Below are positions 11,416 to 22,207 of a DNA stretch of 64,000 nucleotides, one piece after another; position 1 is the first letter of the stretch, and every line of letters begins with the position of its first letter. Made by a program: the position numbers and the translations under genes. The notes beneath the pieces were generated by a model that searched no databases, had not been told where the DNA came from, and was given only the letters and a program-made list of their open reading frames with translations. The stretch covers positions 992,001 to 1,056,000 of the forward strand of contig RSEE01000003.1 of the NCBI GenBank assembly GCA_003971905.1, written 5' to 3'. The DNA is from Moniliella sp. 'wahieum'. Its lineage: Eukaryota; Basidiomycota; Moniliellomycetes; Moniliellales; Moniliellaceae.

Positions 11416-13150
11416 TCACGTTGTTTGCCCACAATTTTTGTTTGCCTTGTGGACCGCACCCCCATCGACTGGTCCATTGTCGTTCGTCAGCTCATGTTCC
11501 CGCAACCAGCGACGCAAACCAAAAGGAAAGTTGAGACGTACCACGCGGTTGCACCCAAAAACATTGATCCGCTTCAAGCTGCCCTGGAGCAGCTGGAGAA
11601 GCAAGTTGTCTCCCACGGACCGTACGAAGGATACGTCCAGCACCTGCAACTTTGGGATCGCTTCGGGCCGTAGGAGAGCCAACCCAGCCTCGGTCAAGGC
11701 ATCATCGGAGTTGAGATTGAGGAAAGTCAATGTTTTGCCCGAATGGGATAGAATCGCAGCCAGAACGTCATTTCCCACTCCCGGAATCCGACTGATATCG
11801 AGACTCTGAAGCCCTGCTGACTTGCCCTCGGGAGGGGTCCAGGCATCAAACAATTCCCCCAACCCATCCGAGGTAAGCTGTTGGAGTTGGGACAAGTTGA
11901 GCGATTCTAGTTCACGGCTGTTCTTGACCCCGATCAACACTTGGTCCGTCAAGTCTGCATTGCCCGAAAGATTAAGGTAACGAAGGCCCGCGCCCACATG
12001 ATCCAGAAGGGCAAGAACCTCTTCATCCTGCAAACTTTTGGGGGGTACCCCAGGGGCCGACACGCCCGGGTCAGAGATATCAAGATAGGTCAAATGAGTA
12101 AAGACATGCAGCGGCTGCAGCGCCTTGGCGTCCAAGGGGCCAATTTGGGCCAAGCCCAACTGGGTCAGGTTCGGACAGTGGTTGGCCAAAGCCTGGGTAC
12201 AGGGCAGGTTGAATCGTGCCGACTCTCGGATCTTGAAACTGGTCAGACCAGCGCCCACTTGAGCAAAAACGTCTCCCATGCCTCTTGCCGAACCAGAAAG
12301 GGGCCGTAAAGCTCCACATCGGTCAGCTTTTCTCCCCATTTGGTCCCCCATGAAGCTAGGACCGAGTTGTCAATCTGCCCACACAGTTGCAAGTTGATAT
12401 TATGAATCTGGGGGCAAAAGTCGGGCAAGGTACGAAGCGTAAGTGCAGACAAGTCGCTGCAATCGTACAGTCGCAGGTCGTGAACGTCAGGTGCAAGAAA
12501 CAGTTTCACCGTCTCATTGTCCAGTCGGCGGTTTCGGCACAAGGCCTGGGCAATCTTATCCTTGTTCTCCCCCTTGACACTGGACAGATCGTCGACCTGT
12601 TCAATGTGACGGCTCAAGACATTGATGCACATCTCCTGCAGCGTCGGCAACGTCTCGGCTTTCAATTCGAGCATGGCCTTTCGTCGTGCCGCCGCGGGAC
12701 GCGGGGCGCATAGGTTTCGCCTTAGCCGTCGTGGAAGTACGAGCGTCTTCAGCGGCGTTGGCTCCACACGCATGGCAGATGGACCTTTTGCAACATAGGC
12801 AGTGTACGCCGTGACGGAAAACCGTTTCTTGCATCCGGCGCAGTAGGCCAACGCACCATTCGGTTTGATCATCGAGGCCGGTGGGCGAATTTTGACGAGC
12901 GAAGTCCCGCGCTCAACTGCTCTGACCTTAGAGGGGGGTACCCGTTTGGCCACCCTCCCCTCATCCTCATCTCTTCCTCGTCTTCATCCTCGTCGCCATC
13001 CGACTCATCAAACGTCTTGCGCTTACGGTTCCGTGCCTGTGCCGCTGCCCGGATCCGAGCGAGCTTTTCCGCCGTCGTCTCTGTCCCACTTGCCCGGGAT
13101 CCAGGAGACGAGGGCACGTCCGTAGCACCATCTTGGCCGTCGCCATCCAA
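11416..13150 (-). CDS. RAD7: Rad7-like LRR protein of global-genome nucleotide excision repair
   Basis: Rad7 pairs with the Swi2/Snf2 ATPase Rad16 to find UV lesions in silent chromatin and also serves an Elongin-Cullin ubiquitin ligase. The N-terminus (MDGDGQDGATDV) has ETTAEKLARIRAAAQARNRK and an acidic patch. A zinc-binding region follows, CAGCKKRF then CLCCKRSICHACG. Then the Rad7 signature LPTLQEMCINVLSRHIEQV and DKIAQALCRNRRLDNE, then about ten leucine-rich repeats (LRLYDCSDLSALTL, LRYLNLSGNADLTDQ, LQSLDISRIPGVG, LQVLDVSFVRSVGD). Breaks occur in the acidic patch, on both sides of the CLCC segment, and near 12270. The annotation merges four frame segments. Confidence 0.87.
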
Positions 13151-14069
13151 ATTAAACGTGTTTACTTGTTCGCCATCGCCCCGTCGGGAAAAGCGACTGA
13201 GGTTGCCACGGGCTGTAATGCCTTTTTCCTATTAGTGCGAGTAGCGTTAGTAGCGGCAGAGACAAAGAACGGAGCGAAGCGGGAGGTGCGCACCCGGAGG
13301 AACTCGGTCAGGGCACTGGTAGGGCCGCGGACGTTCGACATGGTTCTCGTACTCGATACTCGCGAGCGAAGGCGCAGAGTGTGGTGGCGGACCGCCACTC
13401 TGGCCGGCGGAACCAATTGCCGGCCTGCCGTCTGCGATAGGCTGGTTAAAGTGCGCGTACGTAACTTTCGAGGCGCGTCGTGCTGGTTATGTAACGACGC
13501 CGGAATCGTCGACTTCCGCTTCTGTCTGAGTAAGATTCCGTCCCTTCGCTCACGCTCATCCCATACAGCACTGTCACACCCATTCGGTGATCGATGATCT
13601 GAATTTCCCTGTGTCCGACGTGCCTCCGTCTTGAGTTCGGGCGTGTGGATGATGGACACGCGTCACGCGTCACGACGTTCAACCGCATCGAATCGCCCAA
13701 CAGGCCATCACACATACGTCACACATGGCACACACAGAGCCGGAGCTGCACAAAAGTCTACACCTCCCTATACACCTTCTCCCAACCTTCCCATCCAACA
13801 CCCCTTGAAGCTTGGCGCTTGGCGCTGTTCGGCCCGTTTTGACGTCATCGACTTGTCCTGGGTCTACCGAGTACTCCACTCAGCGCATTCCGCAATACTC
13901 GTCATACTCAACCAACTCAACGGTGCGTTCGACTGAGTTGGATATAGCCGTGTTAAATAACTTCCTTTGTATCAGGCCGACGTAGGTGCGCGTCATCGAT
14001 CATCCGCCCCGATCATCATGCATGAGAACAATTCGTTGTCTCATTTGGCGCGCGGAGGCTTTTCGTGGC
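13151..14069. other. Divergent intergenic region
   Basis: About 0.9 kb upstream of both the Rad7-like gene (minus) and the coiled-coil gene (plus). Open frames here have no recognisable features. The palindrome-bearing string TTGAAGCTTGG occurs near 13804. Confidence 0.4.
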
Positions 14070-16071
14070 CAATGAAATACCAACACCGCCGGGCCAGCCA
14101 CGCTGCTTGTCATCGCAGCCCTGCTCGTCTGGTTCGCCCTTCGCTCCGTTTGCCTCCTTCGCCAACATTGGGACGTGCCGACAAGCGGACCTTTGAATCG
14201 CCCTCCTTGGTCCTCATCGTCCCCTTCCAACCAGCGCCGTGCTGACAAGCCATGCCCGCGTTGGCCCAAGCCACTGTCCTTGCCCTGGCTACCGCCGGGG
14301 GCGCGGCACGAGACGCTGAGCACGCGGCTCGCTACGATTGGCGTCCTGGACGCTCAGCTGGAGGCCGCCGACCAGGCTATTTTCCAGATCCGGGGGCGAC
14401 TGTGTGTGCATCTCAAGGAACTGCGGGCGTTGCGTGGGAGCGCGCAGGCATGTCAGCTGCAGCACTCCCAGCTCTCTGCTCATCTCGGCAAACGCGCCCT
14501 GTGCGCCTCTCGCCGGCCAAACGGCGTAAGGCCGCGGGGCTGCAGCAGGAGTTGGCGCGGGCGCGGAGCGCGAGGCGGGCAACCGTGCACAGCCCAGCTG
14601 ATGCAGGCGATTGAACATGCAGAGCAGACCAAGGCGGTCTACAACATTTGGCTATGGAGCGGCGCGAGCTGGTTCAAGAGCTGGATGAGTTCCATGCTTC
14701 CCTCTTTCTGCCACCTTCCTCGGCGCAGATCACAGGCCTGTGGCACGCATGTGAAAAGAAAGCTCGTTTTCAGCTGGAATCGCTTATGGACCTGGCCAAG
14801 AAGCTGCAGTCCGAAGGGAGCGGGAGAAGCACATGCGCCGTGATTATCTCGACAAGGCCAAGAATACAGCCCACGAGCTGTTGGCGTGCGTGCGCAAGGC
14901 AATTGCCAAAACCGTCGACATTCGCATCAAGTCCCGCATCCCCACCTTCAAGGAAATGCTTAATGGCCATGAGTACGAGTTGACCCGCACCATTTCCCCT
15001 ATTCTCCAGATGGCCAAGATCCTCAGCGGCCGTCTGTTCACCATCATGGCCCAAGCACGAGTGGCCAACATTGGCGTGGCCGCCTTGCCCGAGATGACGA
15101 TTGTGGAGCTACACAAGCTCCCACTCGAAAGGCTTCCGAGCATCACAAAGGCAGTCTACACCACACCCTGGAGAGCTCCTTTGCCCAGGCCACCTGGTGT
15201 ATTAACCATGTGGGACGGGAAAAGAGCGGTCGTTGATGCGCCAGCAACAGCTAGCCGAGCTCAGCAAGAAATATTCCGGACTAGCCGCCGAGGCGCGCGA
15301 GGAGCTGCGCACCTCCTCGCTCGGCGATTGTCCATCAAATCTGGACCTACCCACTGCCGAGCACATGGGACGAGGAGCAAGCCCAAGCCTTCCTCGCCCA
15401 GGTAAAGGTACCGACGCCAACAGTATACCTGGATGGCAATGTGAACGAACAGGCATTTGCCTACGAATCGTCCAAGCCGCTTCCGAGTATACAAGCAGAC
15501 ACGCTGCAACGCCTGCGGAAGCACATGCAGGCTGCACGCCAAACGGTTGACGAGGCCAAGCCGCCGCTGCAAGGACTGGAATTGCTGGAAGCAGAGCAGT
15601 TTGGAAAGGGCGCCTTTACCGCCGACCCGACTTTTTCCTCGACGCCAACAAGGCCGGGTACGAATACATGCCTGGCTCGGATGTGGTGTTTGGCCGACCG
15701 CAGGAGGCGCCATCGCGACTGCTTCTTCTCTCCGGGCAGCCTGGGCCGGCCCACATGGGATCCAAGAAACCGACCTTGTCGGGCTCGCCGCCCACGGCAG
15801 AGGACCAGTCTACCGATGCTGCGGAGCGTGTGTCCCGACAAGCCGAGGCCCGCCACGCCAGAGCTTGCCTCGGGTCCTGAGACCAGTTTTGCCCAAGAAA
15901 CGCCTCTCTCGGATACGCGCAACCCCTCCACCCCCGCCCCCCGACCACCCCCCCCTCTCCCTTCGTTGGTCCCCTACATCAGCGCCGATCCGCACCATTA
16001 TCCTTGACGGCATCGAGGACCCTGCCTCGGATGCCGAACCGATCATTGTATCCACCCAGCCAACTGCCTAG
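14070..16071 (+). CDS. Unknown coiled-coil protein, possible N-terminal TM, frame-broken
   Basis: I do not recognise the family. A possible hydrophobic N-terminal segment (ATLLVIAALLVWFALRSVCL) lies in one frame. Then come heptad-like stretches: LDAQLEAADQAIFQIRGRL, LQQELARARSARR, MERRELVQELDEFHASLFLP, and the best-supported block MRRDYLDKAKNTAHELLACV through IKSRIPTFKEMLNGHEYELT and ISPILQMAKILSGRLFTIMA. Later parts include LAELSKKYSGLAAEAREEL and IQADTLQRLRKHMQAARQTV. The end is Pro-rich with acidic DGIEDPASDAEPIIV and a stop at 16071. Four or more frame changes are needed. Start 14070 is the ATG nearest the TM-like segment but in another frame, so it is weak. Function cannot be assigned. 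Confidence 0.5.
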
Positions 16072-16175
16072 CACCATTCGTTTTGACCTGGTTCAAGTTG
16101 CTGTCTATATGAATTTCTCCACGCTCGTTGGTTTCTCAGCAGGTGTGTTCTGTAAATGACATGAGATTAGAGCAG

Positions 16176-17216
16176 TTAGAAGATACTGTCGAGCACACTG
16201 GTTAGTGCCTGGCTGCGCTCCTTTTCGACCTTGGAGCGCTTGCGTTTCGGCCCTTCGTCCTGGGAGGGTTGGTCGCGCACGTCGCGGAGAACCGCTTCGC
16301 GTTGGTGGAAGGTACGTTTCTTCTTGTCTTCCTCCTTGCTTTCCGTCTTTGTTGGCTTCGTCTCCATCTCTTTCGGGTCGACGGTAATCTTCTTGCGTGC
16401 CTTCTTCTCGTCCACCACGCGCGCACGCTCCACCTTGCGCAAATAATCCGTCTGTTCGAACTGACTTTGGGCAAGTTCGGCACGTAAACGGGCCGCACGC
16501 GATGCTCGTTCTGACGATAGCTGGGCCGTGAGCATGTGCCACTTGAACCCAGACAAGTACTTCATGGTCCACACCTCGTCCGTAAAACGACGAGACAACT
16601 TGAGTCCTTTCGGCCCATTCTTGCGCGCCTTCATGCTGCTCTTGGTCACCGCCGCCGCACCGAGCGGCTGCGCGTTCAGCAACGCTGCCACGCTTTTCGC
16701 CACTTTTTTCGAAGTAAACTCGACCCATCCTTCCTCAAAATGAGCGGTACCCTTGTCCTGCAGCCTCAGTTAGCGCATTCATGCCCTCCTAGTGAGGCCG
16801 GGCCCCGGGCGGGGGGAGAGGAGAGAAATACATACGTTTTCGCGGAGCTTCACCATCCGATCGCGGGTCGTGGAGGTAAATGCGTTCCGTGGGGCCAAAC
16901 TGTTCCAGAAGATGACGAACCTTGGCGACAGTCATGCCATGAGGAATATGGGAGATGTAGATGATGCCGCGCTTGGACTCTTTTTTCTTGTACGCTTCCA
17001 GCTCTGCAGAAGAGAGCGGGGCAAGCACCTTGGTCGGCGCTTTGGACTCGGACTCGGCCTCGGGTCCGACTCGGAGAGGCGGGATGGATGGTGACCGGAA
17101 TCCGATTGCTCCCCGGCGTCGCTCTGAGGTCCAGAGGAAGGGCCGGCAGGCGGGTCAGCGGGGGCAGGACGAAGCGCGGGTCGGCGGCATGGTGATGGAG
17201 GCGGTGGGGTACTCAA
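16176..17216 (-). CDS. ESF2: Esf2/ABT1-like ribosome biogenesis factor
   Basis: Nucleolar RNA-binding protein of the small-subunit processome; in yeast Esf2 stimulates the helicase Dbp8 during 18S pre-rRNA processing. The RRM core is split: RGIIYISHIPHGMTVAKVRH and FGPTERIYLHDPRSDGEAPRK in the first exon, then GTAHFEEGWVEFTSKKVAKS in the second. After it come DEVWTMKYLSGFKWHMLTAQ, typical of Esf2/ABT1, and a long Arg/Lys/Glu helix. The start is at 17216 (MSTPPPPSPCRRP). A one-base loss near 17055 separates the Pro/Ser N-terminus from EAESESKAPTKV. The intron 16758-16835 has good GT-AG ends but leaves the frame off by one. The protein ends TSVLDSIF at 16176. Confidence 0.92.
16758..16835 (-). 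other. Intron of the ESF2-like gene
   Basis: GTATGT donor, CTAAC-type branch sequence and GCTGCAG acceptor on the minus strand. It interrupts the RRM between RNP2 and RNP1. Joining the exons gives a frame off by one, so one base is probably missing nearby. Confidence 0.75.
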
Positions 17217-17754
17217 ACAGGACCCACTAGCACGAAAGGCAAAAAAAAGAGGCGGAATGACCAGGGCGGAATTTCAACCCTAGCTGGCTCGTGTGGGGGC
17301 TAGGACGACCGGCGGGCGAGTTGCCCGGTTGGATGTGCCACCTCCAGTCTGGACAGCCTCCCAAGAAACACAGATGGGCGCCCGCGTTCGGTGAGAGCAG
17401 CTTACGATGTGGTTCATTTCCTGCCTGCATCCTCTGTCTTCGCGCTCCGCGCGCACAAGTCAAGTCTGCCTCGGTTGCCCCGTTCGATGGCCACCGCCCC
17501 ACCCAGCTGGGGGCTATCCTAGTCGTAGAGTGGACAGTACAAAAGCGGCCAGCACTCGCGGACTCAGGCCACAAGGGCGGTGTGTCCATATCATACTTAG
17601 ATCACGCCGCCCGACCGCCTCTACGACCCCTCCTTCCAGCACAGAACTCTCATGGCACAACAATCATTGCACCGTGGGCAAACACATGGCCATCAGCGCA
17701 CTGACAACTGACAGCGCGGCGCGTCCCACCGGACAGAGCAAAGACGGCTAGCGC
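17217..17754. other. Intergenic region, no gene recognised
   Basis: About 540 bases between the start of the ESF2-like gene and the end of the DEAD-box-like gene (both minus). No conserved frame, repeat or clear promoter element is seen. Confidence 0.4.
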
Positions 17755-20104
17755 TTAGCGGGTAAACACGCCGCGTATATCGGGCGGCAACTCGGCGTAA
17801 CGCACCCCCAACTGCGCCTCCAGCGTCGCAACAGCTCCACATCTCCCCTCGGCCCCGAGGCAGAGGAGAGAACCAAGATCGCCCCCACCGCGGGCGGCAG
17901 CAGAGCAAGTTTGCTCCCCACCTCCTCGGCCGACCGGGGCAGGTCGAACCAGATCACAACAAACGGACGAGGTCCCCAGCCATGCGGTCGAGCAAGCTAG
18001 GATCCGACAGCACCAACACGAGGTCCGGCCCTGCCGCGCCAGCGCCAGCGCTGCCGCACGCGTGTTGACCGGATGCGAGCGGGAGAGGGTAGAGGGAAGG
18101 ATACCACGGGTGCGCAAGGTGGCGCTAACTTGGTCCAAGTGCGCCTCGGCAGCCAGCACAATCGTCCGTACCTCATCCAACTCATGCACCAGCTCGGCCA
18201 CCGCTTCGGCCTTGGCCTGTTGCCTCACCCCGGCACCTTCCCCCGACGAGGGGACATAGAGATAAAATTCCTTACGCGGAAGGGGAGAGAGGCGCACGGT
18301 GGAGCGCGCCTGCGGCGGCGGCGACGGTGGGTCCAAATGATCGCGCCGGACCAAAACACGAACCGGATCTTTCATTCGCAATGTGCGCGTAAGTGCCAGC
18401 ACGTCCTGGGGCACCGTGTTGGAAAACAAGGCCAGTTGCCGCTCCCACCCGCGTAGGAGGGTCGTGACGCCCTCGGCTAGTCCACGGGCGACCAGCTGAT
18501 CCACCTCGTCCAGCACACACAGTCGGGGGGCTGGCGCCCCCGCCAAAGCTCCCACGCGGGCAGGCGTGGCAATCACCAACTCGGGCCGCGGATCGGGCAA
18601 GGCAGCACCCAGCACATGCGGCTCCACCCCCACACTGCGCCCGAGACCGGTAGCCAATCGCGCCGCCTGACTTGCCTGGTCCGCCGTCGTGCACACCACC
18701 AACGCCCAGCCCCCCGCCTCACGCCGCCCAAGCACACTTTCTCCAAGCACAGCACAATGTACGTGGCCATCCGTTCCTGTGTCGGGGGTGCCTGCACCAG
18801 CGCATCTTTGCCTGCCAACAGCGCTGGCAACGCACGTTGCTGCACGCGCGTCGGTGGGCCCAGTCCGTACGCCTGCACCGCCTTCAACAATTCGGGTACC
18901 AGGTTGGCCATCTCCCACCGCCCCAGCGGGTGCGGACTGGTAGCCCCTGCACGCGAATAAGGGCGCTGTAGATCCTCGTCCTCTTGGTGGTGCTGATGGG
19001 CGGCAAGCTCGCGTCGTGCACGACGCGATAGCGGCCGGTCCGGACCCGCACCTAGACCCACGCCAGCACCTGCACCCGTACCGGCACCGGCACCGGCACC
19101 CACGCCATTCCAAGAGTGCCGCTTATCTCCCCTCATCGGACCGAGGGGGGAGAGACGCGCACGATCGGGTACGTGGGAGGCTAAAATGGCAGGCGGAGTG
19201 GGAGCAGGGAAAAATGGTCCTGGCGGAGGGGAGATTGGGGTTGGAGGTACCTGGGCCAGAGTGGGGAGGATGGTGGGCGCCTGCCGCGGGCCCGTGGGCG
19301 GCGCTGAGGCAGGGGGGCCGGCATAGGGCGCGGGCACAGGCCCAGGACCAGGTGCCGGCCCGGGCCCAGGCCCGCGCAGTCTGAAGTGGGTAGAGAGGGT
19401 AAGCGGGGGGAGGCCCACCTGCGCTCCAGCCGCTGGATCTGCGCATTCATCCGCGCTTGCGTTTCAAGTTGAAGAGAGAACTGGAGGGTCAAGGCGCCCA
19501 GTTGGGCTTGTGTCTCGGACAGTTGGCGCTCCAGTTGGTTCACGCGTGCAGCCAGGGGTAACGAGGCGGCCGAGGCCGAGGCAGCAAAGGAGTCTTCTAC
19601 CTCAGGGTCGGGGCCATCAAGCTCGTCGTCGGGGGTCGGGTGTGGGTGGGTGGGTGCTGGCGCCACCAGACGCAAAGGAGCAGAGTTTGGAAGACGAAGA
19701 AGCGGAGTTCCACGCCTAGGAGAGCTGGGCGGGTCTTCGGCACGGAGAGCAGTGAGGGCATTGCGCTGGCGGATCAACGCGAGACGGTCTCCGCTCGGGC
19801 CGCGCCGAGAGGCACGGCGGGCGAACCAGGGGGGTGAAGAGAGTAGTTCGGGAGGGAGTGGGTGGCTGGGCGGCAAATTGTAAGGATCCGGGCACAGACG
19901 CAGGAATCGAGCCGGGATAAAAAGCGCCGTAGGCCTGGTCGAAGGACGCGTCGGCCATGGTGGTGGAGCCGAGCGGGGGGCGGGGGTACTGCGTCGGCCG
20001 GCACCAATCGGCGGCACAGGCGAGGGCCAGCGGATGGGAGCAGGAAGGTACGCGGAGGAATCATCTCCGTCGTCAGACCGGAGCGCCAGCGACCCGCTGG
20101 TCAT
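17755..20104 (-). CDS. Degenerate eIF4A-like DEAD-box protein with N-terminal coiled coil
   Basis: The domain order is: Ser/Pro-rich N-terminus from MTSGSLALRSDD, coiled coil (LERQLSETQAQLGALTLQF), a 38-nt intron, a Gly/Pro/Ala linker, then a two-lobe DEAD-box fold. The fold is recognisable by position: Q-motif region YGLGPPTRVQQRALPALLAG, IATPARV for motif Ib, VLDEVDQL for motif II, LFSNTVP for motif III, RMKDPVRVLVRRDHLD as in eIF4A between the lobes, and VVIWFDLP for the VINYDLP element. But the Walker A position reads QAPPTQERMATY in place of QxxxGxGKTATF, DEAD is DEVD, SAT is SNT, and the HRIGRxxR motif VI is absent. Frame breaks near 18735 and 17970 are bridged. I infer an ATPase-dead RNA-binding paralogue. 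A low-quality copy of an active helicase is less likely, since several changes are substitutions, not indels. Confidence 0.75.
19381..19418 (-). other. 38-nt intron of the DEAD-box-like gene
   Basis: GTGGGC donor and CTTCAG acceptor with a pyrimidine-rich interior. Removing it joins IQRLER to RLRGPGPGPAPG in frame. It is the shortest intron supported in the window. Confidence 0.6.
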
Positions 20105-22207
20105 GGCGATCCAAGGGCGGTGGTGGTGGTGGTGGTGGTGTGCTGCTGATGAATGCTGGTGCAGGAACAAGGAAAGGCGCGCTGGGCGCGCAGCGTCGTT
20201 CCGCCGCGGAACAGCCCCGGTGGCCAGCTGGCGCGCGTTGGGCGCATGGCCCGTCACATGACCTGTATCACATGACCTTGTGCTAGCAATAGTACTGGTA
20301 ACCCTATAAGCCGATGCCAGAGCCGGCGTACTGGACAGGATTAAGATTGGATCATTACTCCGATTTTATACGCAGAAAATACTCTGCACATTGGATCGCT
20401 ATATGGCGTCAGCCACTCTACCGCATGTCAGAGCCTCATCAGGGCCATGGGGGTTCGTCGCTTTCATTCCAGTGGCTACGAGTCACTAGAGTGACAGTCA
20501 CTAGTCATGCTCGTCCAACGTACCCATGCGCTTCTTCCGCAACAGAGCGCCCTCCATCGCTGCGCCGTTCTGTCGCCGTCAGCTTGTCCCACAGGCGATT
20601 AAAGGCCGCTGGTATGTCTCCTTGTGGCTAATAGCACAGATACTATGGTCACCCTCTGGGCAGATGCATATTTCTCTTTGTTACCGGATGATCCAGAGGT
20701 ACTATGTGCGGACAGAAAGCCCCACATTTCGTAGCCCCCTCTCATCGAAATACATGTGCCGGTGTCGGTAGCCTCTCTGTATACTAATAGTAAACCCGTC
20801 AGCGGGGGGGGTATTCTTCACACTGAGTACTGGCACTGACCTCCGCCCACGTCCACATGGACTCTCTTCAACGTTACGATGCTTCAAAGCTTTACTCTCA
20901 TCACGCTTACACACCCGCACGATTCGCCTCTGTTACACAGCGAGATGGGGATACCTCTGGTGGCTGGCAGGTGGCGCTGGCTTCTCAGTTAGAACCCCGT
21001 CCAAGCGCGCCTACTAGAGGTGTATAAGCGCGTGGTAAAGTTGATGAAGCACTGTTTTTTCCGCTTACCCCGGAACTCATGTACCTTTTCAAGGGATCTT
21101 CACGACATACTCACTCCGTTCCGTTATTTGCGCGGGCGGCATGAACGTTGAACTGTATCCTTTGCTCACAGGCAGCCACCAAAATGTAGAAGGCCTCCCC
21201 ATCGTCTCAATAGATCTGTTCAGTTCTAGCTGCCAGGATGCGTGTGAAGCCAGATAACAAAACCATATGCATGGCTTCCGACTGGTCGTCCTAGAGGGGG
21301 GTTAACGCTTAGGCCTTAAGCTCTCTAAGCTACGAGGGCTCTGTCAGCGTCATGACTGTTGCTCTCGTAACGAGTAATGTTGCTAGAGAAGAGTATGGCT
21401 AATCCATGTGGTCGTCAGAGCGCAACTTCGCTGTCTCGGGCATCACATGTACTGTGTAGTATTGTATTGGCTACTTTTTGTGGAACATATGGGAGGGGTG
21501 GGAGAGGGGGTAATACATACAGCTCATATTTCCCGGTGCGCCTTTCGTTTGCTTGAGAAGGGAGCGGCGGAGTTTTGTGGGCGTACAAAATGGCACAGGG
21601 CCACACATTGTGCAGTTACTAGTTACGGCACGAGTCGGCAGAACGGGCGGCTCAGGGACACCCCGGCAAAATACAATATGGCAACGCCACCGCCACACGT
21701 AACGACATGACTTCCTCGCGCTCGCTCGCGTTCGTCACATGTCACAGTGCCCGAGGCCCTGAGGCCATGTGAGATCTGAAACCTGGGCTGCTGAGCACTG
21801 CGTCTGGTGCGTGAACGATGTATGATGGGCGGGGTAGTAGGGCACATGATTAATGATTGCCCCCACCGCCGTGCTTGCTGTAGACTGCTTTTTTGCCTTA
21901 AAGCTTAAGCTCCACAGAGATATTGTGTTTTGGGGTCAACGGCTGGTGCTCGCTCGATCAATAACCTCATGCTGTTATCAACGCTCCGGCGATGCGCTCA
22001 GCCAACATCCCCGGCACAGGGCCTATGTGCTCGCCAACGCATGCCTTATTCTGCCTCTTCGCTCTCTCCTATATATTACAGCCGGTGGTCGTTATATAAT
22101 TGGCCAAAAGTAATAATAGGTACACAGCATCCTCCGTCTTGTCATATCTCTTGCTTGCTCTCCTCCTGTCCACCTACACCCTCCCTCCTTCTCTCCTCTC
22201 TGGTGCA
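20105..22207. other. Intergenic region upstream of AAAP permease
   Basis: About 2.1 kb, clearly more AT-rich than the flanking genes. It holds a CACTAG-rich stretch (20468-20510), runs of G, an ATTAAT+G element near 21849, and a TATA-like element close to the permease. No conserved protein or RNA gene was recognised. Confidence 0.5.
22093..22099 (+). promoter_or_regulatory. TATA-like element of the AAAP permease gene
   Basis: TATATAA about 110 bases upstream of the ATG at 22208, with a second TATATATT some 25 bases further up. Spacing fits a fungal core promoter with a short leader. A pyrimidine-rich stretch follows before the ATG. Confidence 0.4.

Noticed and set aside
13162-13659. Minus-strand 165-codon frame upstream of the Rad7-like gene
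   Set aside because: It is Arg/Thr/Ser-rich with no motif, lies in the promoter region of two genes and has equally long frames on the other strand.
20107-20145. Poly-His stretch upstream of the DEAD-box-like start
   Set aside because: It comes from a CCA/TGG repeat just 5' of the chosen ATG and is more likely untranslated leader.
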